From contig CABUJL010000029.1 in the NCBI GenBank assembly GCA_902491915.1, positions 1 through 18,326 of the forward strand: DNA of 18,326 bases, given 5' to 3'. How positions within the stretch are numbered: position 1 is the stretch's first letter; every line of letters starts with the position of its first letter. A program made the translations under genes and the position numbers. Source of the stretch: an uncultured Collinsella sp. (lineage in GTDB: Bacteria > Actinomycetota > Coriobacteriia > Coriobacteriales > Coriobacteriaceae). The notes below the pieces were generated by a model. The model had not been told where the DNA came from. It saw only the letters and a list, made by a program, of their open reading frames with translations, and ran no database searches. Of this stretch, positions 7,537 through 14,759 are shown in pieces.

Positions 7537-9453
7537 ATGGAAGAGGCCTACCGTCAAGCACGCAAGCGCGGCGAGCAAGGACGTCGACGCGCCATTAGTC
7601 AAAGCGAGTATCCGTACCTCACGGACCTCGATAGCTTGGTTGCCCAGCTCCCCTTAGGCCAGCGAGAGAATGTCGGCCTGAGAGACATTCCGCTCGAAAT
7701 GGTCGTCGGTACGGTTACCAAGGGCCGTCAGTCCGCCTTTTCATGCAACTTTATGCCCCTGCTGCCGTTTGGCACCGAGTTCGCCCGCAAGTGGTCCAAC
7801 CTCTACGACATCCAGGTAACCGAGGGTTATCGCGACCCCATCATCGTCACCGAGTTCATGCATCGGTTCTATGTCCAGGAAGGCAACAAACGCGTCAGTG
7901 TCCTCAAATTCCTGGACGCTCCGACGGTTTCGGCCAAGGTCACCCGTCTCTACCCCGGCACATGGGATTCCGTCGAAAGCCGCCTGTACGGCGAGTTCTG
8001 CGCGTTTTGGCGCGTCTGCCCCCTATACGAGATCGAGTTCTCGCGTGAGGGAAGCTACGAGACGCTCGCCAAGATGCTCGGTCAGAACCTTATCGAAAAA
8101 TGGCCGCAGAAAAAGGTCGACTACCTGCGCCACACCTTCCTGCTCTTTAAGCGCGCCTACCTTCGCGCAGGCGGCGACCACCTGGACATTACGCCCGCCG
8201 ACGCCATGCTCGTCTACCTCAATGTGTACAACCAGGACCGCCTGCTGGATACGCCGACGGATATCGTCGTAAACCGCCTGTGCAAGATCTGGCGCGAGCT
8301 GGTTATTGCCGGCAAAAATGACGAGGACAAGGTCGATCTTGTCGAAGCACCGAGCGTCGACGAGGAGGAGACGCCCGCCAAGTCCACCTCTGGCGTGCTC
8401 AACTTCTTTATGGGCAAGACCGTCTACTCGACGGCCAACCCCCTGCGCATCGCCTTTATCCATGAGTTCCCCTGTGCGACGTCGAGCTGGGACAGCCTGC
8501 ACGACCAAGGGCGTCAGTATCTCGATGAGCACTTTGGCGGTATCGTGCGCACCGAGGCGTTCGAGGACTGTCACGATCCGGATGTGTTCTACGCCGCCGT
8601 GGAAACGGCTGTCAAACATGGAGCAAACGTCATCTTCTCGACCTCGCACCGCCTGATGGAATACACGCTCAGGGCTGCCGTTGAGTATCCCCGGGTTCGG
8701 TTCCTCAACTGCTCTATCGGCCTTCCCCATCAAAGCGTCCGTTCGTACTTTGGCAAGATGTACGAGGCCAAGTTTCTGCTGGGCGCCCTTGCGGCCAGCA
8801 TGGCGGACAACCACCGCATCGGTTACCACGCGTCGGTCTTCGCCTCGGGCGCACTCAGCGAGATCAACGCCTTTGCGATTGGCGCCTCGCTGCTCGACCC
8901 GCGCGCGCAGGTCATCCTCACCTGGGGCGATGTTCCCGCCGGTGGTCTTGCCGAAGCCATGTGCCGCGAAGGCGTAAGCGTCATGACCGGCGCTGACATG
9001 TCAAAGTCGCTCGAAGACCCAACGGCCTACGGGCTTCACCGCTTGGTCGACGGCAAAGTCACCGGCATCGCCATGCCCGTATGGAACTGGGGCCGTTACT
9101 ACGAGCTCATCGTTCGCAGCCTTCTTCACGGCACGTGGGACGAGACCAGCGACGACAACCAAGTGCGCGCTGTCAACTACTGGTATGGCATGAGCTCCGG
9201 CATTATCGACATCCGTTACGCTCCGGGCCTACCCTACCAAACGCGCAAACTCGTGCAGTTGCTCCGCAACGGCATTGTTGTGGGATCCATCAACCCCTTT
9301 GGCGGCGAGCTCCACAGCCAGAACGGCGTGGTACAGATCGAAGGCTTCCCTCCGCTGCCGAGCACGCAGATTGTCGAGATGAATTGGCTGGCGGACAACG
9401 TGGTAGGCACCATTCCGCAGCTCGACGATGAGCCGAAAGTCCCTGCCCTATGA
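7537..9453 (+). CDS. cytosolic fusion: ParB/sulfiredoxin-like N-terminus with BMP (PnrA-like) domain
   Basis: The 638-residue protein lacks a signal peptide or lipobox; its start (MEEAYRQARKRGEQGRRR) is strongly basic. Residues about 88-140 resemble the ParB/sulfiredoxin fold: RDPIIVTEFMHRFYVQEGNKRVSVLKFL, where EGNKR (115-119) sits at the place of the ParB GERR/GNHR box. A helical part and an acidic linker (about 262-285) follow. From about 303 to 625 it looks like the BMP/PnrA periplasmic-binding-protein family: LRIAFIHEF, HDQGRQYLDEHFG, NVIFSTSH, FLNCSIGLPHQSVRSYFGKMYEAKFLLGALA, and GYHASVFASG. Relatives of that domain bind purine nucleosides outside the cell. Here it must act inside, probably as a sensor. 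AAGGGAG at 7522-7528 sets the start. The last codon overlaps the phosphoesterase start (ATGA). The domain calls are pattern-based. Confidence 0.75.
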   Translation: MEEAYRQARKRGEQGRRRAISQSEYPYLTDLDSLVAQLPLGQRENVGLRDIPLEMVVGTVTKGRQSAFSCNFMPLLPFGTEFARKWSNLYDIQVTEGYRDPIIVTEFMHRFYVQEGNKRVSVLKFLDAPTVSAKVTRLYPGTWDSVESRLYGEFCAFWRVCPLYEIEFSREGSYETLAKMLGQNLIEKWPQKKVDYLRHTFLLFKRAYLRAGGDHLDITPADAMLVYLNVYNQDRLLDTPTDIVVNRLCKIWRELVIAGKNDEDKVDLVEAPSVDEEETPAKSTSGVLNFFMGKTVYSTANPLRIAFIHEFPCATSSWDSLHDQGRQYLDEHFGGIVRTEAFEDCHDPDVFYAAVETAVKHGANVIFSTSHRLMEYTLRAAVEYPRVRFLNCSIGLPHQSVRSYFGKMYEAKFLLGALAASMADNHRIGYHASVFASGALSEINAFAIGASLLDPRAQVILTWGDVPAGGLAEAMCREGVSVMTGADMSKSLEDPTAYGLHRLVDGKVTGIAMPVWNWGRYYELIVRSLLHGTWDETSDDNQVRAVNYWYGMSSGIIDIRYAPGLPYQTRKLVQLLRNGIVVGSINPFGGELHSQNGVVQIEGFPPLPSTQIVEMNWLADNVVGTIPQLDDEPKVPAL

Positions 9454-10160
9454 AAATCCTTGCCATAGCCGATACCGAAGAACGATGCCTTTGGGAGTGC
9501 TTTCGCAAGGAACGCTTTGAGGGAGTCGACCTGATTTTGTCCGCCGGCGATCTGGACCCGGACTATCTTGAGTTTTTGGTTACGGTCATCAACAAACCGC
9601 TCATCTACGTGCGCGGCAATCACGATGACCGCTACGCACGTCATGCACCGGGTGGATGTATCTGCGTAGAGGACAGCGTGTACACGTACCGAGGGATTCG
9701 CATTGCGGGCCTTGGCGGGTCCATGCGTTATCGCGACGGCGCCAACATGTACACCGAACGCGAGATGTCCAAGCGCATGCGTAAGCTGTCGCGTAAGGTT
9801 AGGATGGTCGGCGGGTGCGACATTCTGCTTACCCATGCACCCGCCGCCGGTATGGGTGATCTGGACGATCTGCCGCATCGAGGATTCGAGTGTTTTAACA
9901 CAGCACTCGAATCCTGGAATCCCGACTACATGGTGCACGGGCATGTGCACCAAAGCTACGGTTGCGATTTTCAGCGCGAGCGTCAGCATGTGTGTGGAAC
10001 GACGATCATCAACGCCTGCGGCTATACGCAGTTTGAGCTCGACCAGACGCACTACCCCATCCGCGGCTGGCAAGCAGCTTGGCTCAACTCACAAACCATG
10101 CGCCGCGAGCTCAAACGCCACGAAGCCATCGAGTCTTCAACAGCCAGAACACCCTGGTAA
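9450..10160 (+). CDS. metallophosphoesterase, calcineurin-like, translationally coupled to the BMP-like gene
   Basis: The 236-residue protein has the calcineurin-like fold: motif I ADTEE (D8), GD at 33-34 (SAGDLDP), GNHD (56-59), LLTHAP (H129) and GHVH (164-167). The usual motif I is DxH; here the histidine position holds Glu10, so one metal site may be altered. It may cleave a phosphomonoester or phosphodiester, perhaps a nucleotide, but the substrate cannot be read from the sequence. The start overlaps the previous stop as ATGA, and no separate promoter is seen, so both proteins are made from one message and likely work together. A long palindrome begins two bases past the stop. Alternative identity: an inactive or differently metallated member. 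Confidence 0.85.
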   Translation: MKILAIADTEERCLWECFRKERFEGVDLILSAGDLDPDYLEFLVTVINKPLIYVRGNHDDRYARHAPGGCICVEDSVYTYRGIRIAGLGGSMRYRDGANMYTEREMSKRMRKLSRKVRMVGGCDILLTHAPAAGMGDLDDLPHRGFECFNTALESWNPDYMVHGHVHQSYGCDFQRERQHVCGTTIINACGYTQFELDQTHYPIRGWQAAWLNSQTMRRELKRHEAIESSTARTPW

Positions 10161-10161
10161 C

Positions 10162-10200
10162 CACCATAAAGGGGACACTGTCCCCTTTATGGTGCTTTTG
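10162..10200 (+). repeat. GGGACA-core hairpin element, copy 4
   Basis: CACCATAAAGGGGACA (10162-10177) and its exact complement (10179-10194) flank one central C; CTTTTG follows. It starts two bases after the phosphoesterase stop. It is the most perfect member of the hairpin family. Confidence 0.7.
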
Positions 10201-10210
10201 ACGCGATAGC

Positions 10211-10250
10211 AAGAAACCCGGTCCTGCACAAGGCAGAACCGGGTTTCTTT
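10211..10250. terminator. bidirectional terminator between phosphoesterase and rplA
   Basis: AAGAAACCCGGT (10211-10222) pairs with ACCGGGTTTCTT (10238-10249), with an inner CTGC/GCAG step. A/T runs flank both sides, so it can stop the plus-strand operon and the minus-strand ribosomal operon, whose ends converge here. Confidence 0.88.
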
Positions 10251-10285
10251 AGCAATGCTTGCTGTACTCAGGCAGTAACTAGCAG

Positions 10286-10993
10286 TTACTCAGCCAGGAA
10301 GTCACGCTGGACAGCGGGATCGACCTTGACGCCAGGGCCCATGGTGGAAGACACGGAGATGGACTTGACGTACTTGCCCTTAGCAGAAGAGGGCTTGACG
10401 CGCAGAATCTCGGTGTACAGGGCAGCGTAGTTCTCGACGAGCTGCTGCTCAGAGAAGGACTTCTTGCCCAGGGGCACGTGGCAGATGCCGTAGCGGTCGG
10501 CGCGGTACTCAACGCGGCCAGCCTTGAGCTCGGAGACCATCTTGGCGACGTCCATGGTCACGGTGCCGAGCTTGGGGTTCGGCATGAGGCCACGGGGACC
10601 AAGGATCTTACCGATGCGGCCAACCTTGGCCATCATGTTCGGCGTAGCGATAGCGGCGTCGAAGTTGATCTCGCCCTTCTGAATCTGGGCGACGAGCTCG
10701 TCGGAACCGATGATGTCGGCGCCGGCAGCCTCAGCCTCACGGGCCTTCTCGCCCTCGGCGAAGACGGCAACACGAACGGTCTTGCCGGTGCCGTGGGGCA
10801 GGGAGATGGAACCACGGATGTTCTGGTCAGCCTTACGAGTATCGATGCCCAGACGGAAGTGAGCCTCGACGGTCTCGTCGAACTTGGCGGTGTCGAGCTC
10901 CTTGATGAGCTTGGCAGCCTGAAGGGGGGTGTAGAGCGTGGCGCGGTCGATCTTCTCGGCAGCGGCGTTATAGCTCTTACCATGCTTAGCCAT
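10286..10993 (-). CDS. rplA: 50S ribosomal protein L1
   Basis: The 235-residue protein matches L1: MAKHGKSYNAA at the start, FDETVEAHFRLGIDTRKADQNIRGSISLPHGTGK, then GKILGPRGLMPNPKLGTVT (the most conserved L1 segment). L1 forms the stalk at the ribosomal E site and in many bacteria represses its own rplK-rplA message. The ATG at 10993 (MAKHG) fits AGGAGGT at 11001-11007; an ATG at 10999 would be too close. It is the last gene of the operon. rplJ and rplL, often next, do not follow here; a terminator does. Confidence 0.97.
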   Translation of the reverse strand: MAKHGKSYNAAAEKIDRATLYTPLQAAKLIKELDTAKFDETVEAHFRLGIDTRKADQNIRGSISLPHGTGKTVRVAVFAEGEKAREAEAAGADIIGSDELVAQIQKGEINFDAAIATPNMMAKVGRIGKILGPRGLMPNPKLGTVTMDVAKMVSELKAGRVEYRADRYGICHVPLGKKSFSEQQLVENYAALYTEILRVKPSSAKGKYVKSISVSSTMGPGVKVDPAVQRDFLAE

Positions 10994-11043
10994 GTGCATT
11001 ACCTCCTGTGGTTAAACGGGCGTGAGCCCTCCCACATCGTATC

Positions 11044-11091
11044 GTGTGCCCTATTGCACACATTTAACGGGCGCCCCGGTCGGAGCACCCG
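11044..11091 (-). other. two hairpins in the rplK-rplA spacer
   Basis: Read on the minus strand, a GC-rich stem with two G-T pairs (11068-11077 with 11082-11091) follows the rplK stop, then a GTGTGC/GCACAC stem (11044-11049 with 11056-11061). They may protect or tune the rplA message, or be the site where L1 represses. No clear T run follows, so full termination is unlikely. The L1-site idea is inference. Confidence 0.35.
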
Positions 11092-11110
11092 CCGTTACCA
11101 TAAGAAATCG

Positions 11111-11539
11111 CTACTCAGCGATGGTGACGCCCATGGAACGGGCGGTACCGGCGATGATCTTCTTGGCGGCGTCAATGTCGTTGGCATTGAGGTCCGGCAT
11201 CTTGATCTCGGCGATCTTGGTGAGCTGCTCCTGGGAGAGCTGACCAACCTTGTCAGCCTGGGGCTTAGCGGAACCAGACTTGAGGTTCAGCTCCTTCTTG
11301 ATAAGGTGAGCCGCCGGCGGGGTCTTGGTGATGAAGGAGAAGGACTTGTCCTCGTAGACAGAGATCTCAACGGGGATGATGTCGCCCTTCTTGTCCTGCG
11401 TCTCGGCGTTAAAGGCCTGGCAGAACTGCATGATGTTCACGCCAGCAGCGCCCAGGGCGGGGCCGACGGGAGGAGCAGGGTTTGCTGCACCAGCAGGAAT
11501 CTGGAGCTTAATGACGTTGGCAACCTTCTTCTCAGCCAT
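11111..11539 (-). CDS. rplK: 50S ribosomal protein L11
   Basis: The 142-residue protein is L11: MAEKKVANVIKLQIPAGAANPAPPVGPALGAAGVNIMQFC holds the proline-rich N-terminal signature, then FSFITKTPPAAHLIKKEL and the C-terminal rRNA-binding part ending GTARSMGVTIAE. It forms the base of the GTPase-associated stalk and is needed for stringent factor sensing. The ATG at 11539 follows AAAGGAA at the right distance; ATG 11545 touches the RBS. It lies between nusG and rplA, the usual order. Confidence 0.97.
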   Translation of the reverse strand: MAEKKVANVIKLQIPAGAANPAPPVGPALGAAGVNIMQFCQAFNAETQDKKGDIIPVEISVYEDKSFSFITKTPPAAHLIKKELNLKSGSAKPQADKVGQLSQEQLTKIAEIKMPDLNANDIDAAKKIIAGTARSMGVTIAE

Positions 11540-11659
11540 GGTCATTCCTTTCGAATCACGAGTGTGAAGTACTTGCTATATCGTAAGCACGCACGTGTTA
11601 GAAGCACTCCTGAGATGAGCAGTCACAGAAGAAGCACGCTCGCGCGAACGGACGAAAAC

Positions 11660-12196
11660 TTAAGCGATGACAGCGACCTGGTTAAAGTCGAGCTCGACCG
11701 GCGTCTCGCGGCCAAAGATCATCAGCGTGACCTTGAGCTTGCCAGCCTCGGTGTTAACCTCGGAGACCTTGCCATCAAAGTCGGTAAGCGGGCCATCGGT
11801 GACGCGGACGGACGTACCGACCTCAATATCAACCGAGGTGCGCTTGGGCGAATCGCCCTTACCGGGACGACGAGTCATCTTGTTGTACTCGTCGCGGGAA
11901 AGCGGAGCGGGCTTGCCGTTGCCGCCTAGGAAACCGGTGACGCCAGGCGTGTTACGAACACACGTCCAAGCATCATCATCCATCTCCATGCGGACAAGGA
12001 CATAACCCGGGAAAATCTTGGAATCCTTGGTCTCACGCTTGCCACCCTCTTTAATCTCGGTGACACGCTCCATAGGAATCTCGATATCAAAGATACGGTC
12101 CTGCATGCCCATAGTCTCGATTCGATGCTCGAGATCGGACTTAACACGGTTCTCGTATCCAGAGTAAGTGTGAACGACGTACCAACGCTTAGACAT
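11660..12196 (-). CDS. nusG: transcription termination/antitermination factor NusG
   Basis: The 178-residue protein shows the NGN domain (KRWYVVHTYSGYENRVKSDLE, then KIFPGYVLVRMEMDDDAWTCVRNTPGVTGFLG) and the C-terminal KOW domain (VRVTDGPLTDFDGKVSEVN ... LDFNQVAVIA). NusG binds RNA polymerase and couples it to Rho or to ribosomal protein S10. The gene follows secE with a 3-base gap, so the two are cotranslated. Length is normal. The 120-base spacer to rplK holds three GTGCTT repeats. Confidence 0.97.
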   Translation of the reverse strand: MSKRWYVVHTYSGYENRVKSDLEHRIETMGMQDRIFDIEIPMERVTEIKEGGKRETKDSKIFPGYVLVRMEMDDDAWTCVRNTPGVTGFLGGNGKPAPLSRDEYNKMTRRPGKGDSPKRTSVDIEVGTSVRVTDGPLTDFDGKVSEVNTEAGKLKVTLMIFGRETPVELDFNQVAVIA

Positions 12197-12199
12197 GGT

Positions 12200-12538
12200 T
12201 TAGCCCCTCAATCCAGAGAACAGAGCAAGAGCCTCGCCAAAGCCAGCATCGAGCAGAGCGATGACGACGCCGACGACGATCAGAGAAGCGCAAACGACGA
12301 CCGAGTAGTTCACGAGCTCCTTCTTATCGGGCCACGTGACACGCTTCATCTCGGACTTGACCGAAGCGAAATACTTCTTGGTGCGGGCGAAGAAACCAGG
12401 CTTCTCGTTCTTCTTGGACTTCGCAGCCTTCTCGTTCTTCTTGGCAACGGCCTTCTTGGCCTCAACCTTGGAGTTGGCGGCAGCGTTGTTGGCAGGCGCC
12501 TGCTGCTGAGCCTTCTTCTTGTTCTTCTTGTTGGCCAT
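12200..12538 (-). CDS. secE: preprotein translocase subunit SecE
   Basis: The 112-residue protein ends with the SecE core: EMKRVTWPDKKELVNYSVVV and one membrane helix (about 78-102). SecE clamps the SecY channel in the membrane. The first 45 or so residues are an added Lys/Ala/Asn-rich stretch of low complexity, an extension often seen in actinobacterial SecE. GGAGG lies ahead of the ATG. It is cotranscribed with nusG and probably with rpmG and tRNA-Trp upstream. Confidence 0.95.
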   Translation of the reverse strand: MANKKNKKKAQQQAPANNAAANSKVEAKKAVAKKNEKAAKSKKNEKPGFFARTKKYFASVKSEMKRVTWPDKKELVNYSVVVCASLIVVGVVIALLDAGFGEALALFSGLRG

Positions 12539-12614
12539 TTGGGTTACCTCCGCGCAATGCGCTTATACATGAGTAAACCGTAAGCCCCCAATTGAGAGCT
12601 TACGGAATAATGAC

Positions 12615-12690
12615 TGGCACGCCAGGAAGGACTCGAACCCTCAACACTCGGTTTTGGAGACCGATGCTCTACCAATTGAACTACTGGCGT
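12615..12690 (-). tRNA. tRNA-Trp (anticodon CCA)
   Basis: A full cloverleaf folds on the minus strand: acceptor ACGCCAG with CTGGCGT, D-stem GTTC/GAGC, anticodon stem TCGGT/ACCGA around CTCCAAA, T-loop TTCGAGT, discriminator G and an encoded CCA. It lies between rpmG and secE, so it must be processed from the ribosomal protein message. Confidence 0.97.
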
Positions 12691-12703
12691 ATGTGACTAG
12701 AGA

Positions 12704-12853
12704 CTAGCGAGTCTCTTTGTGCAGCGTGTGGTGACGGCACCAGGGGCAATACTTCTTGATCTCCATACGATCAGGCATGGTCGACTTGTTCTTGGTGGTC
12801 GTATAGTTGCGGCGCTTGCACTCAGTGCACGCAAGAGTAACTAGAGTACGCAT
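12704..12853 (-). CDS. rpmG: 50S ribosomal protein L33 (zinc-binding form)
   Basis: A 49-residue frame reads MRTLVTLACTECKRRNYTTTK, then PDRMEIKKYCPWCRHHTLHKETR. Two CxxC pairs (residues 9/12 and 36/39) form the zinc ribbon of the C+ type of L33. This matters because many bacteria also keep a zinc-free copy. AAAGG and CAGGA lie upstream of the ATG at 12853. It is first in the unit driven by the promoter at 12899-12928 and is followed after 13 bases by tRNA-Trp. Confidence 0.96.
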   Translation of the reverse strand: MRTLVTLACTECKRRNYTTTKNKSTMPDRMEIKKYCPWCRHHTLHKETR

Positions 12854-12898
12854 GTATCCTGAACCTTTCATTTCCGCCCCGTACGGGCACGAGTTGTT

Positions 12899-12928
12899 AC
12901 TTTATCAGCTCCACGTAAGTGCTGTCAA
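12899..12928 (-). promoter_or_regulatory. promoter of rpmG - tRNA-Trp - secE - nusG - rplK - rplA
   Basis: On the minus strand a perfect TTGACA (12923-12928) lies 18 bases before TAAAGT (12899-12904); GATAAA two bases earlier is an alternative -10. The -35 and the bases upstream of it are nearly identical to those of the tRNA-tuf promoter. Confidence 0.75.
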
Positions 12929-13069
12929 TGAAAACCTCGAGTCAATTGGTTCTCGGTGGATCCATTCATATTTGGAACACATCAATGAAGCCATGGAGAT
13001 CTAATCGACGGTGCATCCAGGACCATTGTCGATCCTCTCGACACCAGCAACGGCTCAATATCCATTGCA

Positions 13070-13105
13070 GAAAAGAACCCGGCACCCATATAAGTGCCGG
13101 GTTCT
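13070..13105 (-). terminator. terminator of tuf
   Basis: AGAACCCGGCAC (13074-13085) and GTGCCGGGTTCT (13094-13105) form a perfect 12-bp stem with an 8-base loop; read on the minus strand it ends in four T. It lies 28 bases past the tuf stop. Confidence 0.92.
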
Positions 13106-13132
13106 CTAAGTCAGCTATATCAAAGAGCTAAT

Positions 13133-14323
13133 TTACTCAATGATCGTGGAGACGATGCCCGAACCGACGGTGTGGCCACCCTCGCGGATAGCGAAGCGCA
13201 GGCCCTCCTCCATGGCGATCGGGTGGATGAGGTCGCCCTCGATGGTGATGTGGTCACCAGGCATAGCCATCTCGGTGCCCTCGGGGAGCTTGACCGTACC
13301 GGTAACGTCGGTGGTACGGAAGTAGAACTGAGGACGATAACCATCGAAGAACGGGGTGTGACGGCCGCCCTCCTCCTTGGTCAGAACGTAGATCTCACCG
13401 GTGAACTTGGTGTGCGGGGTAACCGAACCGGGCTTGCAGAGAACCTGGCCGCGCTCGATGTCCTCGCGCTTGATGCCGCGGAGCAGCAGACCGACGTTGT
13501 CGCCAGCCTCGCAGAAGTCCATGGACTTACGGAACATCTCGATACCGGTAACGACGGTGTTCTGGGTATCCTTGATGCCGACGATCTCGACGGGCTCGTT
13601 GAGCTTGAGCTCACCGCGCTCGACACGGCCGGTAGCAACGGTACCACGGCCGGAGATGGTCATAACGTCCTCAACGGCCATCAGGAAGGGGAGGTCGTTG
13701 TTACGAGCAGGCGTCGGGATGTACTCGTCGACGGCCTTCATGAGCTCGCGGATAGCGTCCATCCACTTGGCGTCGCCCTCGAGAGCGCCCAGAGCGGAAC
13801 CACGGATGACGGGAATGTCGTCGCCGGGGAAATCGTACTCGGAGAGGAGCTCACGGGTCTCCATCTCGACGAGGTCGATGAGCTCGTCATCGTCGACCAT
13901 GTCGCACTTGTTCAGGAAGACGACGATGTAGGGAACGCCGACCTGACGGGCGAGCAGGATGTGCTCGCGGGTCTGAGCCATGGGGCCGTCGGTAGCGGCG
14001 ATGACCAGGATAGCGCCGTCCATCTGAGCAGCACCGGTGATCATGTTCTTGACGTAGTCAGCGTGGCCCGGGCAGTCAACGTGAGCGTAGTGACGGGCAG
14101 CAGTCTCGTACTCGACGTGGGAGACGGAGATCGTAATGCCGCGCTCGCGCTCCTCGGGAGCCTTGTCGATGTTCTCGAACGCAGTGAAGTCAGCCTTGCA
14201 GCCCTCGGTCTCGGAGAGAACCTTGGTGATGGCAGCGGTCAGCGTGGTCTTGCCGTGGTCGACGTGACCAATGGTGCCGATGTTAACATGCGGCTTAGTG
14301 CGCTCAAACTTCTCTTTGGCCAT
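13133..14323 (-). CDS. tuf: elongation factor Tu
   Basis: The 396-residue protein is EF-Tu at full length. It contains MAKEKFERTKPHVNIGTIGHVDHGKTT with G1 GHVDHGKT, switch I RERGITI, G3 DCPGHADYVK, G4 NKCD, and G5 GSALGAL, then domains 2 and 3 ending GSGIVSTIIE. It carries aminoacyl-tRNA to the ribosome. The ATG at 14323 is preceded by AGGAGG and gives the standard N-terminus; the frame runs 23 codons further but without support. Three tRNA genes lie upstream on the same strand, so tuf is probably read from the tRNA promoter at 14730-14759. A hairpin separates it from tRNA-Met. Confidence 0.98.
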   Translation of the reverse strand: MAKEKFERTKPHVNIGTIGHVDHGKTTLTAAITKVLSETEGCKADFTAFENIDKAPEERERGITISVSHVEYETAARHYAHVDCPGHADYVKNMITGAAQMDGAILVIAATDGPMAQTREHILLARQVGVPYIVVFLNKCDMVDDDELIDLVEMETRELLSEYDFPGDDIPVIRGSALGALEGDAKWMDAIRELMKAVDEYIPTPARNNDLPFLMAVEDVMTISGRGTVATGRVERGELKLNEPVEIVGIKDTQNTVVTGIEMFRKSMDFCEAGDNVGLLLRGIKREDIERGQVLCKPGSVTPHTKFTGEIYVLTKEEGGRHTPFFDGYRPQFYFRTTDVTGTVKLPEGTEMAMPGDHITIEGDLIHPIAMEEGLRFAIREGGHTVGSGIVSTIIE

Positions 14324-14377
14324 AAAGCCCTCCTCTAAACAGGTCGTCCCCGGACGGGACTTTGCCTTTATACCATA

Positions 14378-14408
14378 GTGGCCTCTCAACATACTATTGA
14401 GAAGCCAC
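14378..14408 (-). other. hairpin between tRNA-Met and tuf
   Basis: GTGGCCTCTCAA (14378-14389) pairs with TTGAGAAGCCAC (14397-14408) with one wobble and a 7-base loop. There is no T run on the tuf side, so it is more likely a processing or stabilising stem than a terminator. Confidence 0.5.
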
Positions 14409-14419
14409 CGTGTTACCTA

Positions 14420-14496
14420 TGGTAGCGGTGACTGGATTCGAACCAGTGACGCCACGGGTATGAACCGTGTGCTCTAACCAACTGAGCTACACCGCC
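14420..14496 (-). tRNA. tRNA-Met (anticodon CAT)
   Basis: Minus-strand cloverleaf: acceptor GGCGGTG with CACCGCT, D-stem GCTC/GAGC, anticodon stem CACGG/CCGTG around TTCATAC, T-arm ACTGG-TTCGAAT-CCAGT, discriminator A and an encoded CCA. The G1-U72 wobble pair is unlike the C1-A72 mismatch of most bacterial initiators, so elongator is favoured, though tRNA-Ile2 with modified CAT is not excluded. Confidence 0.93.
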
Positions 14497-14499
14497 GGA

Positions 14500-14575
14500 T
14501 GGAGCCTGCAACCAGACTTGAACTGGTGACCTCTTCGTTACCAACGAAGTGCTCTACCGACTGAGCTATACAGGC
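14500..14575 (-). tRNA. tRNA-Thr (anticodon GGT)
   Basis: Acceptor GCCTGTA with TGCAGGC, anticodon stem CTTCG/CGAAG around TTGGTAA, T-arm ACCAG-TTCAAGT-CTGGT, discriminator T and an encoded CCA. Only three bases separate it from tRNA-Met, so both come from one precursor. Confidence 0.97.
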
Positions 14576-14585
14576 ACTTGACGGG

Positions 14586-14667
14586 TGGGAGCTATAGGAT
14601 TCGAACCTATGTAGGCAGAGCCAACGGGTTTACAGCCCGTCCCCATTAACCACTCGGGCAAACTCCC
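14586..14667 (-). tRNA. tRNA-Tyr (anticodon GTA)
   Basis: A class II tRNA with a long variable arm: acceptor GGGAGTT with AGCTCCC, anticodon stem ACGGG/CCCGT around CTGTAAA, T-arm ATAGG-TTCGAAT-CCTAT. After discriminator A the genome reads CCC, so the final A of CCA is not encoded, unlike the other three tRNAs here. It is the first gene after the promoter. Confidence 0.96.
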
Positions 14668-14729
14668 AATCGTTCAAGTATCCGCAGGTCCTTTGGTCTT
14701 TTGGACCGCCGCCCCCGCGAACGAAAAAG

Positions 14730-14759
14730 ATAATACGATGCAACCTTGGGGGCTGTCAA
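14730..14759 (-). promoter_or_regulatory. promoter of the tRNA-Tyr / Thr / Met / tuf unit
   Basis: Minus-strand TTGACA (14754-14759) is 18 bases from TATTAT (14730-14735), a near-consensus strong promoter. The roughly 60-base leader contains a GGTCC/GGACC hairpin (14687-14691 with 14703-14707). Upstream bases match the rpmG promoter. Confidence 0.85.

Noticed and set aside
10478..11929. 483-codon plus-strand open frame across rplA, rplK and nusG
   Set aside because: It crosses three real minus-strand genes and has the Leu/Gly/Asp/Val bias of antisense frames.
13094..14338. 414-codon plus-strand open frame opposite tuf
   Set aside because: Mirror of the highly biased tuf codons; EF-Tu is unmistakable on the other strand.
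14583..14667. Encoded CCA end on tRNA-Tyr
   Set aside because: The bases after the discriminator read CCC, so CCA must be completed by the nucleotidyltransferase.
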